The position numbers were made by a program, and so were the translations under genes. Shown here piece by piece: positions 12,328 through 19,289 of a DNA stretch of 41,224 nucleotides. The notes under the pieces are model-generated. The model worked only from the letters and a program-made list of their open reading frames with translations. It did not search any database and was not told where the DNA came from. Position 1 is the first letter of the stretch. Each line of letters begins with the position of its first letter. The stretch covers positions 1 to 41,224 of the forward strand of contig JAIRYI010000022.1 of NCBI GenBank assembly GCA_031267815.1, written 5' to 3'. The DNA comes from Desulfarculales bacterium. GTDB taxonomy: Bacteria > Desulfobacterota > Desulfarculia > Desulfarculales > Desulfarculaceae.

Positions 12328-12723
12328 ATGCCACCGCCTTCCGCCGCCGACCTGATAAAAGTAGTGAGAATTACCTTGCGCACCGTTGCTGTCACAGGCC
12401 TGGTTTTATACGGTTTGGGTTTTATCGTGGGCGCGATCGTCATCAACGTGGCTCCATATATAATAATAGGCACTATCTTTCCCCTGATTTCCTGCCTCAT
12501 AAGCCTTTTCGCCTCAGTCATGGACCACCATCCCGGCAACTGCTCTGCGCTGAAACGGATGATTATTATGAACGTCCTGATTTTTCTAGGCGTCAATTGT
12601 TTTAGCGCCGCAGTCTGGGTAGAGTCCCCGGCATACCAACTCATAGCTGTCCCGACGGTGATCAGTCTGGTTTTGGTGATAATCATGCTGATTCTGTACA
12701 AGAAAACGCTGCCTCCCGCTTAA
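12328..12723 (+). CDS. Small four-helix membrane protein, paralogue 3
   Basis: This 131-residue protein has four hydrophobic segments (about residues 19-40, 42-64, 74-94 and 103-124) and a short basic tail. Its first 25 codons are almost the same as those of the pseudogene at 9890, and its overall pattern (FPLISCLISLFAS, then MIIMNVLIFLG, then a final VISLVLVIIML helix) matches the gene at 9384. AAAGGAGAGG is placed well before ATG 12328. It follows the restriction endonuclease by 70 bases and is ended by a long perfect hairpin. No family is recognised. Confidence 0.72.
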   Translation: MPPPSAADLIKVVRITLRTVAVTGLVLYGLGFIVGAIVINVAPYIIIGTIFPLISCLISLFASVMDHHPGNCSALKRMIIMNVLIFLGVNCFSAAVWVESPAYQLIAVPTVISLVLVIIMLILYKKTLPPA

Positions 12724-12744
12724 CGGCGCGACATCCTGTTGCGC

Positions 12745-12795
12745 AATTCCAATTCCCGATAAAAATTGCTGTAATTTTTATCGGGAATTGGAATT
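12745..12795. terminator. Perfect 23-base-pair inverted repeat, probable terminator
   Basis: Arms 12745-12767 and 12773-12795 are perfectly complementary with a five-base loop GCTGT. It lies between the convergent genes ending at 12723 (plus) and 12849 (minus). The AT-rich arms end in A/T-rich flanks, so it may terminate in both directions. A degraded sequence relative lies at 18995-19026. Confidence 0.6.
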
Positions 12796-12848
12796 ATATA
12801 TTTCGACCGCTGTTGCCGGCAATCGCATAATTTCGAATGAGGGTCTCT

Positions 12849-13490
12849 TCAGGGCTGAATAGAAAAAGAGGTGGCCCATACGGCTTTCTGTTGGCCGTAG
12901 AGGTCGCGCAGAGTGGTTTCAAGCCGGTAATTGCCGGGGCTTAACCCGCTGAAATTATATATTATAACTATGGGTAAACGGCTGGGAAAACTGAACTCGG
13001 ATCCGGAAAAACTGCTGAAATCCTTTTGTTCACGCACAACCCGGCCCCAGGCGTCGCTGAGCTTGAAATCAGTACTCAGGCTATAGAGGAACATGCCCTC
13101 CTGGCGGCGCACTTTGAATCCTTGCGGTTGCATATACAGAGCCAAAGGTTCCTGCGGCCTCAGGCGGGCCTCGCGGCGGGGCTGATACTGGCCGGCCGCC
13201 AGGGGAGGAGAGGCCAGGATGTGGGCCTGACCGATATTCAGAGGAACGCGGTTCCAGATGATCTGAAGCGCCTGCTCCAGAAGTTCAAGCGCCTGCTCCG
13301 GACGGCTCTGGCTGTAATATTGCTGGCTGCGGGCGAAGATATCGCTCAGTTCCTGCTGACTGCTGTCTTCGGCCCCGGCGGGCGCGGAGGATAAAAGAAC
13401 TCCGCCGGCCAGGAACGAGGAGAGGAATATGGCAGGCAGGCTATGTCTTTTCCGCGCCCGCCGCAGGCGGTTAACCGTTCCGCTTGCCAT
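12849..13490 (-). CDS. Exported protein of unknown function
   Basis: This 213-residue protein has a basic N-terminus and a hydrophobic export segment (about residues 19-40, ending SAPAGAE). A helical repeat-like stretch follows (about 45-80, with YYSQSRPEQALELLEQAL reading like one TPR unit), then a mostly beta-rich C-terminal part with WGRVV and LSPGNYRLETTLRDLYG, reminiscent of a carboxypeptidase-regulatory or bacterial Ig-like fold. I do not recognise the family. The start overlaps the end of the upstream glycosyltransferase gene by 20 bases, so the two are probably co-translated. A later start within the leader is possible. Context suggests a role in the cell envelope. Confidence 0.7.
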   Translation of the reverse strand: MASGTVNRLRRARKRHSLPAIFLSSFLAGGVLLSSAPAGAEDSSQQELSDIFARSQQYYSQSRPEQALELLEQALQIIWNRVPLNIGQAHILASPPLAAGQYQPRREARLRPQEPLALYMQPQGFKVRRQEGMFLYSLSTDFKLSDAWGRVVREQKDFSSFSGSEFSFPSRLPIVIIYNFSGLSPGNYRLETTLRDLYGQQKAVWATSFSIQP

Positions 13491-14262
13491 CTTCTCCCTT
13501 ATCTGTCAGTTCTCTGCCCATTTCCCAAAGTTTGGTGTATTTGCTCAAAGTATAGGTCGCTTCCAGGCGGGCGGCCAGATAGCCGGCAAAGCCGTCCCAA
13601 AAGCCCAATCGCAGAAAATAGCGGCTGACAAAATTGAAAAAAGCGTGGGCAAAGGCTTTGACCGGGCGGCCGCGTTGTCCCCGGCTCAACATTTCCCGGG
13701 CCGCCAGGGTGCTGTAACTGTCCAGGCGGCGCAGATAGTCGCTGATATTGCGATAAGAGTGATGATGGATATAACCGGGCCGGAATATTCCGACCGGGCC
13801 GTCGATCAGAAGGGATTCATGAATTTCCCGCTCGCTCCAGCGGCCATGGCCGCGCTTAAGCAGACGCAGGCAGTGTTCGGGGAAAAAACCTCCGTGGCGC
13901 AGAAAGCGGCCAAAGAAAAATACCTTCATCTGAATATAATAGCCGCCGGCCTCAATCTCGGGATCTTTTTTAAATTGATTCATGGAGGCAACGAAGGCTT
14001 GATCCGGCCATTCGTCGGCATCCAGAAAGAGGATCCAGTCGCCTCCGCACAGATCACAGGCCAAGTTGCGCTGCCGGCCATAACCCGGCCATGGATTATA
14101 TTCCACCCGCGCTCCCGCCGCCCGCAGCAGATCCGGGCCGTTATCGCCGGATCCGGAATCCACCGCCACTATTTCATCGGCAAAACCACGCACCGCATCC
14201 AGCCAATAGGGCAGATTCAGAGCCTCATCGCGAAAAATAAGGGCAACGCTTATCTTGTTCAT
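13471..14262 (-). CDS. Family 2 glycosyltransferase (lipopolysaccharide core type)
   Basis: This 263-residue GT-A enzyme transfers a sugar from a nucleotide donor. The N-terminus ISVALIFRDEALNL, the VDSGSGD segment (35-40) and the metal-binding LDADEW (Asp81 to Asp83) are typical of family 2. The later blocks GGYYIQMK, FGRFLRHGGFFPEHCLRLL and EIHE are like the WaaE/KdtX group that adds heptose or glucose to lipopolysaccharide core. It lacks a clear C-terminal membrane helix and should act at the inner face of the inner membrane. It lies three bases downstream of a polysaccharide deacetylase and overlaps the next gene by 20 bases, which suggests a single envelope operon. The exact sugar cannot be read from sequence. 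Confidence 0.88.
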   Translation of the reverse strand: MNKISVALIFRDEALNLPYWLDAVRGFADEIVAVDSGSGDNGPDLLRAAGARVEYNPWPGYGRQRNLACDLCGGDWILFLDADEWPDQAFVASMNQFKKDPEIEAGGYYIQMKVFFFGRFLRHGGFFPEHCLRLLKRGHGRWSEREIHESLLIDGPVGIFRPGYIHHHSYRNISDYLRRLDSYSTLAAREMLSRGQRGRPVKAFAHAFFNFVSRYFLRLGFWDGFAGYLAARLEATYTLSKYTKLWEMGRELTDKGEDGKRNG

Positions 14263-14265
14263 AGT

Positions 14266-15054
14266 CTACAGACTGCTCTGAGTGCGGGACAGCTTTAGTT
14301 TGAAATCAAGATGGTCGTCCCGGCGCTTGATCATAATCCGGGGAATAAGCAGAGGCTGAGTGTTTTTGGGCATAAGCTTGCCCGGTTTGATGGTGCAGGC
14401 CAAGGTAAAACCGGCTCTTAGCACCGCCTGGCAGACTCGTTCGTTATAAAGCCCGTAAGGATAGCTGAAAGCGCGCACCGGATGGCCTATCATATCGGTC
14501 AGCATTTTCTGGCAGCCGGTTATCTCCCGCAGCAGGCGGCTGTCGTTCAGGCTGGTAAGCATGGCGTGGGAATGGGAGTGGCCGCCGATTTCAATTCCCC
14601 CCTGATCCAGTTCTTTGAGCTGTTCTCTGCTAATCAGAGGCTCTTCCGGCAGGCCTTTGGCCAGATCCCAGCGGTTACAGCCGCCTATTTCCGAGCTTAC
14701 CACAAACAAAGTGGCGGTCATGCCCCGCTGTTTCAGCAAAGGCCAGGCCTGGTGGTAAAAATCGGCGTAAGCATCATCAAAGGTAAGGGCCACGGCCTTC
14801 TGTAATCCGCGGTGGCGGAGCGTCTGGCTCAAGGTCAGAGTCCGGTAGCCGTGTTTCTGCAAAAAATCAAGCTGGCGGGCGAAGCGTCGGGGGCTTACTC
14901 TGAGTTTGGGCAGTTTGGTGTTGTTGAGATCATCAGTTATTTGGTGGTACATCAAAATGGGTATCCCGCTCTGCCCTTTGCGCCACCAAGTATAGCGCAG
15001 GGAAAATCCCAAGGCGGCCAGGCCGCTGGCGGTTGCTAATAACTCCACCATCAA
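14266..15054 (-). CDS. Polysaccharide deacetylase (NodB domain)
   Basis: This 262-residue protein has an N-terminal membrane anchor (about residues 4-20), then IPILMYHQI (31-39) and a NodB homology domain. Motif 1 TFDDAY (91-96) provides the metal-binding and catalytic aspartates. HSHSH (159-163) supplies the metal-binding histidines, and FSYPYG follows. The enzyme would remove N- or O-acetyl groups from an envelope polysaccharide, outside the cytoplasmic membrane. It is first in a minus-strand trio with a glycosyltransferase and an exported protein, with a three-base gap. Two adjacent ATG codons (15054 and 15051) are possible starts; GAGG lies about 13 bases away. Confidence 0.9.
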   Translation of the reverse strand: MMVELLATASGLAALGFSLRYTWWRKGQSGIPILMYHQITDDLNNTKLPKLRVSPRRFARQLDFLQKHGYRTLTLSQTLRHRGLQKAVALTFDDAYADFYHQAWPLLKQRGMTATLFVVSSEIGGCNRWDLAKGLPEEPLISREQLKELDQGGIEIGGHSHSHAMLTSLNDSRLLREITGCQKMLTDMIGHPVRAFSYPYGLYNERVCQAVLRAGFTLACTIKPGKLMPKNTQPLLIPRIMIKRRDDHLDFKLKLSRTQSSL

Positions 15055-15093
15055 AGCTACTTATCCTCTATAATATTTTTACCGGCTAGAATA

Positions 15094-15544
15094 ATATTGG
15101 CAAAAATTTTATCAAAATCCGTGCCAATATCACCCCGCTCTGTCCCCGAAGCGGGGATTGCTTGACATATTATTAGGCATATGATTTTATTATACCATAA
15201 TGAAAAGGCTTTCCATTATGGCGCTTAAGCTTGAGATGCCGGCCGGGCGCGGTTGTTAAAGCGAAACCTGCGGATATATCACGGCCCAAGCGCATATGGG
15301 GACGGATTAACAATGTCTGCAAATAAACTATATGAGACATCCGTATATTTAAATATGCGGATGTCTTGGGTTTAGCCATGGATGGCCCGCCAAATGACAA
15401 GTATTTGCAAAATGCTTGTCATTTGGCATAGTTGACAAAACCACGCTTAAAGCCGACTATGCTCTGCAAATTGTCATGGAAGGCAATTTGCAACAGGTCT
15501 CGATATAGTAGACCCTGAAAAAATCGCAAACGGCTTTTTCAGGG
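15094..15544. repeat. Cluster of at least seven inverted repeats in a gene-free tract
   Basis: The gap from 15055 to 15793 has no convincing gene. It holds successive palindromes: 15094-15102/15122-15130 (ATATTGGCA), 15133-15138/15151-15156 (CCCCGC), 15195-15202/15214-15221 (CCATAATG), 15336-15350/15351-15365 (GACATCCGTATATTT, one G-U), 15389-15401/15415-15427 (GCCAAATGACAAG), 15465-15473/15484-15492 (TGCAAATTG) and 15513-15522/15535-15544 (CCCTGAAAAA). All arms are perfect except the fourth. They are not copies of each other, although short TTTGCA-like words recur. The part from 15545 to 15793 is GC-rich and holds the rnc leader. A structured RNA, binding-site array or decayed mobile sequence are all possible. 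Confidence 0.6.
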
Positions 15545-15793
15545 AAGAACGTTTACCTTCAGGCGCCGCTTGAAAGCGGCCGCGAGCCAAGTAAATTGCG
15601 GCGGAGCCATCCGGCGCCCGTTCGGTGAGATGGCGGGCAGCCCTGTGACGGGCCTCAAGGGCCGGTGGGTATATCCTGCCGCCGGGCGGGACTTGCGTTT
15701 AAAGCGCATAGCGGGCCGGTATGATAATATCCGCGCTGCCGCCGGGGTGGGGCGAGGGGCGGAAAAACTTAAAGCCAAGGACAAAATAATTTT

Positions 15794-16513
15794 GTGACGG
15801 CGGAGAAACGAAAAAAACAGTTATTAGATTTAAGCCGGAAGCTGGAGTATGAATTCAGCGATCCTGTCTTGCTCGATCTGGCGCTCAGCCATTCCTCCTG
15901 GAGTTATGAACGGGCGGCGGCGAACCCGCATTTGGCTTGTAACGAGAGGCTGGAATTTTTGGGCGACGCGGTGCTGGGACTTATTGCCGCCCATTATCTG
16001 TATGCTAATTTCCCCCGGCTTCCGGAAGGCGACTTGAGCCGCATGCGCTCCAGCCTGGTCAATACCAACAGTCTGGCCTGCTATGCCCGCGAGTTTGATC
16101 TGGGAATCTATTTACGTCTGGGACGGGGTGAAGAACAGCAAAACGGGCGAGAAAAAGTAAGCATTCTGGCCGATACTTTCGAGGCGGTGCTGGCGGCGGT
16201 TTATCTGGACGGAGGTCTGGAAGCGGCCAGAAATTTGCTTTTGCCTGTTCTGACCCGTCATATTATTCCCTGGGCCGCTGACAGTGAGCGCAAAGACCAC
16301 AAAAGTATTCTACAGGAAAGAGTTCAGGCCCTGCTGGTGGAACCGCCCTATTATAAACTGCTCTCCGCCACCGGGCCGGATCATCAGAAGATTTTTCAGG
16401 TAGCGGTAATAGTCAAGGGAAAAACCCTGGCGACCGGCACAGGCAATTCCAAAAAACAGGCGGAGCAGGAGGCGGCCCGAAGCGCTCTGGCCCATCCGGA
16501 AATGTTCAAGTGA
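15794..16513 (+). CDS. rnc: Ribonuclease III
   Basis: This 239-residue enzyme cuts double-stranded RNA, above all the rRNA precursor stems such as those flanking 16S and 23S in this window. The RNase III signature NERLEFLGDAVL is at residues 50-61, and ADTFEA carries the second catalytic pair Asp127 and Glu130. A double-stranded-RNA-binding domain fills about 165-237, ending GNSKKQAEQEAA. The length is normal. The start is GTG 15794 with AAGGA about 13 bases upstream; this is a long spacing, but no better start precedes the conserved part. It is directly coupled to era, the usual rnc-era arrangement. Confidence 0.97.
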   Translation: MTAEKRKKQLLDLSRKLEYEFSDPVLLDLALSHSSWSYERAAANPHLACNERLEFLGDAVLGLIAAHYLYANFPRLPEGDLSRMRSSLVNTNSLACYAREFDLGIYLRLGRGEEQQNGREKVSILADTFEAVLAAVYLDGGLEAARNLLLPVLTRHIIPWAADSERKDHKSILQERVQALLVEPPYYKLLSATGPDHQKIFQVAVIVKGKTLATGTGNSKKQAEQEAARSALAHPEMFK

Positions 16514-17397
16514 TGCGCTGCGGCTTTATCGCGATCGCCGGGGCGCCCAACGCCGGCAAATCCACCCTGCTCAACAAAATTCTGGGCATGAAACTGGCTA
16601 TAACCAGTGATAAACCCCAGACTACCCGTCAGCGTCTCTTGGGCGTGTACAGCGCAGAGGAGACCCAGATCGTCTTTCTTGACACCCCTGGCCTGCATAA
16701 GGCCCGTAATCATCTCAATAAGCGTATGATGGAAGCCGCTGGGGAGGCTTTGCGCCAAGCGGACGGCATTCTTTTCCTGGCTGACGTCAGCAAGCGGGGC
16801 ATGCTGGATGCCGGGCGGGTGGCCGGGCTGGTAAAAGAGGCGGGCAAACCGGTCATACTGGGACTCAATAAAATTGACGCCCTGGCCGATAAAAAAGAAC
16901 TCCTGCCCTTGTTGCGGACAGCGGACAGTTGGGGAGAGTGGCTGGCTCTCCTGCCCCTGAGCGCCCGTTCCGGATTGGGGGTGAGGGAGCTTTTAGACGA
17001 GTTGCGCCGCTTGCTGCCCGCCGGCCCGGCCCTGTTTCCGGAAGAAACCGTTACGGATCTCTCTTTACGTTTTTTGGCCGGCGAACTGGTGCGGGAAAAA
17101 ATATTCCGTTTAACCCGCCAGGACATTCCTTACGCTGCGGCCGTAACTGTGGATGAATTTCTGGAAGCCCGGGGAAAGGGCGCCGCCACCAGGATCAGCG
17201 CCACCGTTCATGTGGAAAGAAACAGCCAAAAAGCTATTATTATCGGCAAGCGCGGGGCCATGCTGAAACAAATTGGGACTGAAGCCAGGATGGATATGGA
17301 GCGGCTATTGGGCGGGCCGGTGTTTTTGAGCCTTTTAGTCAGAGTTGAAGAGAATTGGGCGCAAAGTAACAAGGGGCTGAACAAGCTGGGGTACTGA
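16513..17397 (+). CDS. era: GTPase Era (16S rRNA maturation)
   Basis: Era is a GTPase that binds the 3' end of 16S rRNA and helps assemble the small ribosomal subunit. With the ATG start, G1 is GAPNAGKST at residues 10-18, DTPG at 57-60 and NKID at 119-122. The C-terminal KH domain carries IIIGKRGAMLKQIG. The length of 294 residues is usual. The ATG overlaps the rnc stop (TGATG); a GTG three bases earlier (16510) is also in frame. Translational coupling with rnc is therefore expected. It converges with a minus-strand gene only six bases away, with no visible terminator between them. Confidence 0.97.
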   Translation: MRCGFIAIAGAPNAGKSTLLNKILGMKLAITSDKPQTTRQRLLGVYSAEETQIVFLDTPGLHKARNHLNKRMMEAAGEALRQADGILFLADVSKRGMLDAGRVAGLVKEAGKPVILGLNKIDALADKKELLPLLRTADSWGEWLALLPLSARSGLGVRELLDELRRLLPAGPALFPEETVTDLSLRFLAGELVREKIFRLTRQDIPYAAAVTVDEFLEARGKGAATRISATVHVERNSQKAIIIGKRGAMLKQIGTEARMDMERLLGGPVFLSLLVRVEENWAQSNKGLNKLGY

Positions 17398-17403
17398 AAA
17401 ATT

Positions 17404-18189
17404 TCAGCGCGGGTAAACAGCCAGGGCCACAGGCAACCTGGCCGCCGGCCAGGGCAGATCAGGCAGACTCTGGGGTACGCCGTGCCAGGAAAAATTATAA
17501 TTTTCGGTCGCAATTACCAGTTGGGCTTCCGAACCTCCGTCCATGCACATAATTTCGCCCAGCCAGGGCAGAGTGGACAGAAACCCGGCCAATTCCCACA
17601 AGGTATGCCTGCCTTCGCTGACAATGACAATGATATTGCCTTGCCTGTCCTGCCCCAGAAGGCTGCGGTGGGCGGCCCTGGCGCTCTGGCGCACCCGGAT
17701 CTGGCCGTAGCGATCCAAAAGCATGATGGACTGAGCCGCCTGGGTATAAGGATTGTGATCTTCGTTGAAGGCGCTGTAGCGTAAATCCAGGATTCTGGCC
17801 TGGGGCAGGCCGGGTTCGGACGGCTCGGCCAGAAACAGTCCCTGCTGTTTGCCGGACAGGCGGGAGCTGATATGGCCGTCTTTGACCAACAGGCCGAGAT
17901 AATTAAAATTTTCATCATATTGACCCAGATTGCATACCATTATGGCCCGGCTCTCTTTCTGCCAGACAGCGGCGGCGTTGCGGCGGGGGGGGGTGTGGAG
18001 AATCTGAAAACGGTAGAGTTGCGGAGCTATGCGCAATACCCATAAGGCGGGACTGCCCGAACCGGAAGCGGTGGGGGCTTCAAGCCGGCGGAAATGAAGG
18101 CCGGGCGACAGAAGCCGCCAGTCCTCTTCCGCCCCGGCCGGCAGCGGGCAGGATAACAGAAAAATAAAAATAAGCAGCCGGAGTCGCAT
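17404..18189 (-). CDS. Secreted phosphodiester glycosidase domain protein (NAGPA/DUF2233 family)
   Basis: This 261-residue protein has a signal peptide (residues 1-20, ending PLPAGA) and a single domain of the phosphodiester glycosidase family (NAGPA, DUF2233). Supporting features are an early NLGQYDENFNYLGLLVKDG segment, QGNIIVIVSEG in the middle, and the diagnostic CMDGGSEAQLV near residue 220, where the family keeps its (L/M)DGGxS motif. Members hydrolyse phosphodiester-linked sugars such as GlcNAc-1-phosphodiester, and bacterial forms act on periplasmic or surface glycans. The substrate here is unknown. It faces era tail to tail and lies alone on its strand. Confidence 0.85.
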   Translation of the reverse strand: MRLRLLIFIFLLSCPLPAGAEEDWRLLSPGLHFRRLEAPTASGSGSPALWVLRIAPQLYRFQILHTPPRRNAAAVWQKESRAIMVCNLGQYDENFNYLGLLVKDGHISSRLSGKQQGLFLAEPSEPGLPQARILDLRYSAFNEDHNPYTQAAQSIMLLDRYGQIRVRQSARAAHRSLLGQDRQGNIIVIVSEGRHTLWELAGFLSTLPWLGEIMCMDGGSEAQLVIATENYNFSWHGVPQSLPDLPWPAARLPVALAVYPR

Positions 18190-18295
18190 GATAGGGTAAG
18201 TTTAACCGGTTCCAGGAAAGGCTGCAAAGGAATTGCGGAAAAATCATGCGTTCCGGCTGCTTGTCAGGAGGATCGGCGGCGCAGGTTTTAACTAA

Positions 18296-18595
18296 CTAAA
18301 TAGTCTGCATGGGCAGGCAGCTTGCCGCGTCCGGCCCCAGCGGGGTAAACAGCCGGCCTGGATTGACAAGTTGCCGGCGCATTTCCTTCATTGCTTTGCT
18401 TAAGGTCAAATCTATAACCAAACGGCTGCTGCCGTCTTGACGCTTAACTAAAATTTCCCGTAACCGTTCTTCCAGATCATTCAGTAAATATACGTCAGAA
18501 ATATGACTGGTGAAAGCGAATTCAGGCTTAATTTTGCATATCGCATCATAAATTATACGGCTCAAACCATAAAAATCGCCACGGGAAGTATTCAT
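18296..18595 (-). CDS. Small protein of unknown function
   Basis: This 99-residue soluble protein has alternating helix-favouring segments (for example NDLEERLREILVKRQ at about 39-53 and LSKAMKEMRRQLV at about 65-77) and no membrane segment or Cys motif. I do not recognise it. It looks real because AAGGAGA lies about nine bases before ATG 18595, and a promoter and an operator-like inverted repeat are positioned upstream. The basic C-terminal half and the palindrome suggest, only as inference, a self-regulating DNA- or RNA-binding protein. Confidence 0.6.
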   Translation of the reverse strand: MNTSRGDFYGLSRIIYDAICKIKPEFAFTSHISDVYLLNDLEERLREILVKRQDGSSRLVIDLTLSKAMKEMRRQLVNPGRLFTPLGPDAASCLPMQTI

Positions 18596-18607
18596 TTGCC
18601 TGTCTCC

Positions 18608-18665
18608 TTGCTAATCTCCGAAAGTTTATTATTTGCTTATTAGAGATTAGCAAACTGTATGCCAA
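18608..18665 (-). promoter_or_regulatory. Promoter with 11-base-pair operator-like inverted repeat
   Basis: On the minus strand TTGGCA (18660-18665) and TAATAA (18637-18642) are 17 bases apart; the -35 is good and the -10 weak. A perfect inverted repeat, TTGCTAATCTC/GAGATTAGCAA, has one arm (18643-18653) inside the promoter spacer and the other (18608-18618) abutting the ribosome-binding site of the 18595 gene. Either repressor binding or an RNA hairpin sequestering the start could be at work. Confidence 0.55.
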
Positions 18666-19096
18666 ATAAATTTTTAGTCATAACTATCATATTTCTATAC
18701 ATTTATTCATATAAAAGGCATTCAGACGCTTGCCTTGGAAGCCGTTCGATTTTTGACAATGTATTAATCACAATAATTTCAATATATTAATTGCTATTAA
18801 AGTCTTATCGGGCTGTTTTTGAACAGCTTGATTAGGCTGATTGAGATTTTCCCTCTCGTTCGCGGCCTTCTTTCTCTGCCTATATAGCCAAAATTATGAC
18901 AGCAGTTTTGTCTTTTCTGTCCTCTCGTCAAAAATATGGCTAAAGTAAACCATTTTGCTTGCCTTATAATATTCATCGGCTTTTGAGTCTGTAACCATAA
19001 AAATTATGAAATTTTTTATCGGGAATCATAGATAAAACCGGGGGCGCTGACCGGCTCGCATGCTATAGGCAGCGGCAAGGTCCGCGCGAGAGGGTC
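18666..19096. other. AT-rich intergenic region upstream of nrdJ
   Basis: No gene is supported. At 18995-19026 there is a hairpin-forming sequence that matches 25 of 32 positions of the terminator-like palindrome at 12757-12788, including TTTTATCGGGAAT. A short stem GCTG...CAGC lies near 18812-18828. I looked for a cobalamin riboswitch because nrdJ needs B12, and saw no convincing B12 box. Confidence 0.45.
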
Positions 19097-19127
19097 TTTA
19101 AATATTGCAGAACACAATATATAGTAT
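19097..19127 (+). promoter_or_regulatory. nrdJ promoter overlapped by an NrdR box
   Basis: TTTAAA (19097-19102) and TATAGT (19120-19125) with a 17-base spacer form a plausible sigma70 promoter. ACACAATATATAGTAT (19112-19127) matches the NrdR repressor box consensus acaCwAtATaTwGtgt at all but one position and covers the -10. A weaker half-site, ACACTA, begins at 19140. NrdR normally binds paired boxes in front of ribonucleotide reductase genes and represses them when dATP is high. Confidence 0.7.
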
Positions 19128-19289
19128 ATTTACAATTATACACTACTATATTCATTGATTATTGCTCCTGCAAGTAGCGCCGCCGGAGAGGATAAGGTAT
19201 TATTAAAGTCCGCGGGCCGGATTCAGAACCGTTGCTTGCGGCTTATATTTTTGGGAAATGAATTTATTGGAAATGAATCTATTGGTTTT

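Noticed and set aside
13429-14298. Long plus-strand frame of 289 codons
   Set aside because: It is antisense to the glycosyltransferase gene and results from GC-rich codon bias; no motif.
15336-15365. dif or partition site in the 30-base palindrome
   Set aside because: It lacks the 11-6-11 XerCD layout and matches no parS consensus I know.
15570-15797. 75-codon frame whose TGA overlaps the rnc GTG start
   Set aside because: The overlap looks like coupling, but the frame begins at TTG without a ribosome-binding site, is rich in Arg/Ala/Gly from base composition, and resembles no family. It could still be a leader peptide.
19140-19155. Second NrdR box
   Set aside because: Only the first half (ACACTA) fits; the rest is off register and the spacing of 28 bases from the first box is unusual.
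18666-19289. Cobalamin riboswitch before the B12-dependent nrdJ
   Set aside because: No B12 box or conserved stem pattern could be read; the NrdR box explains regulation better.
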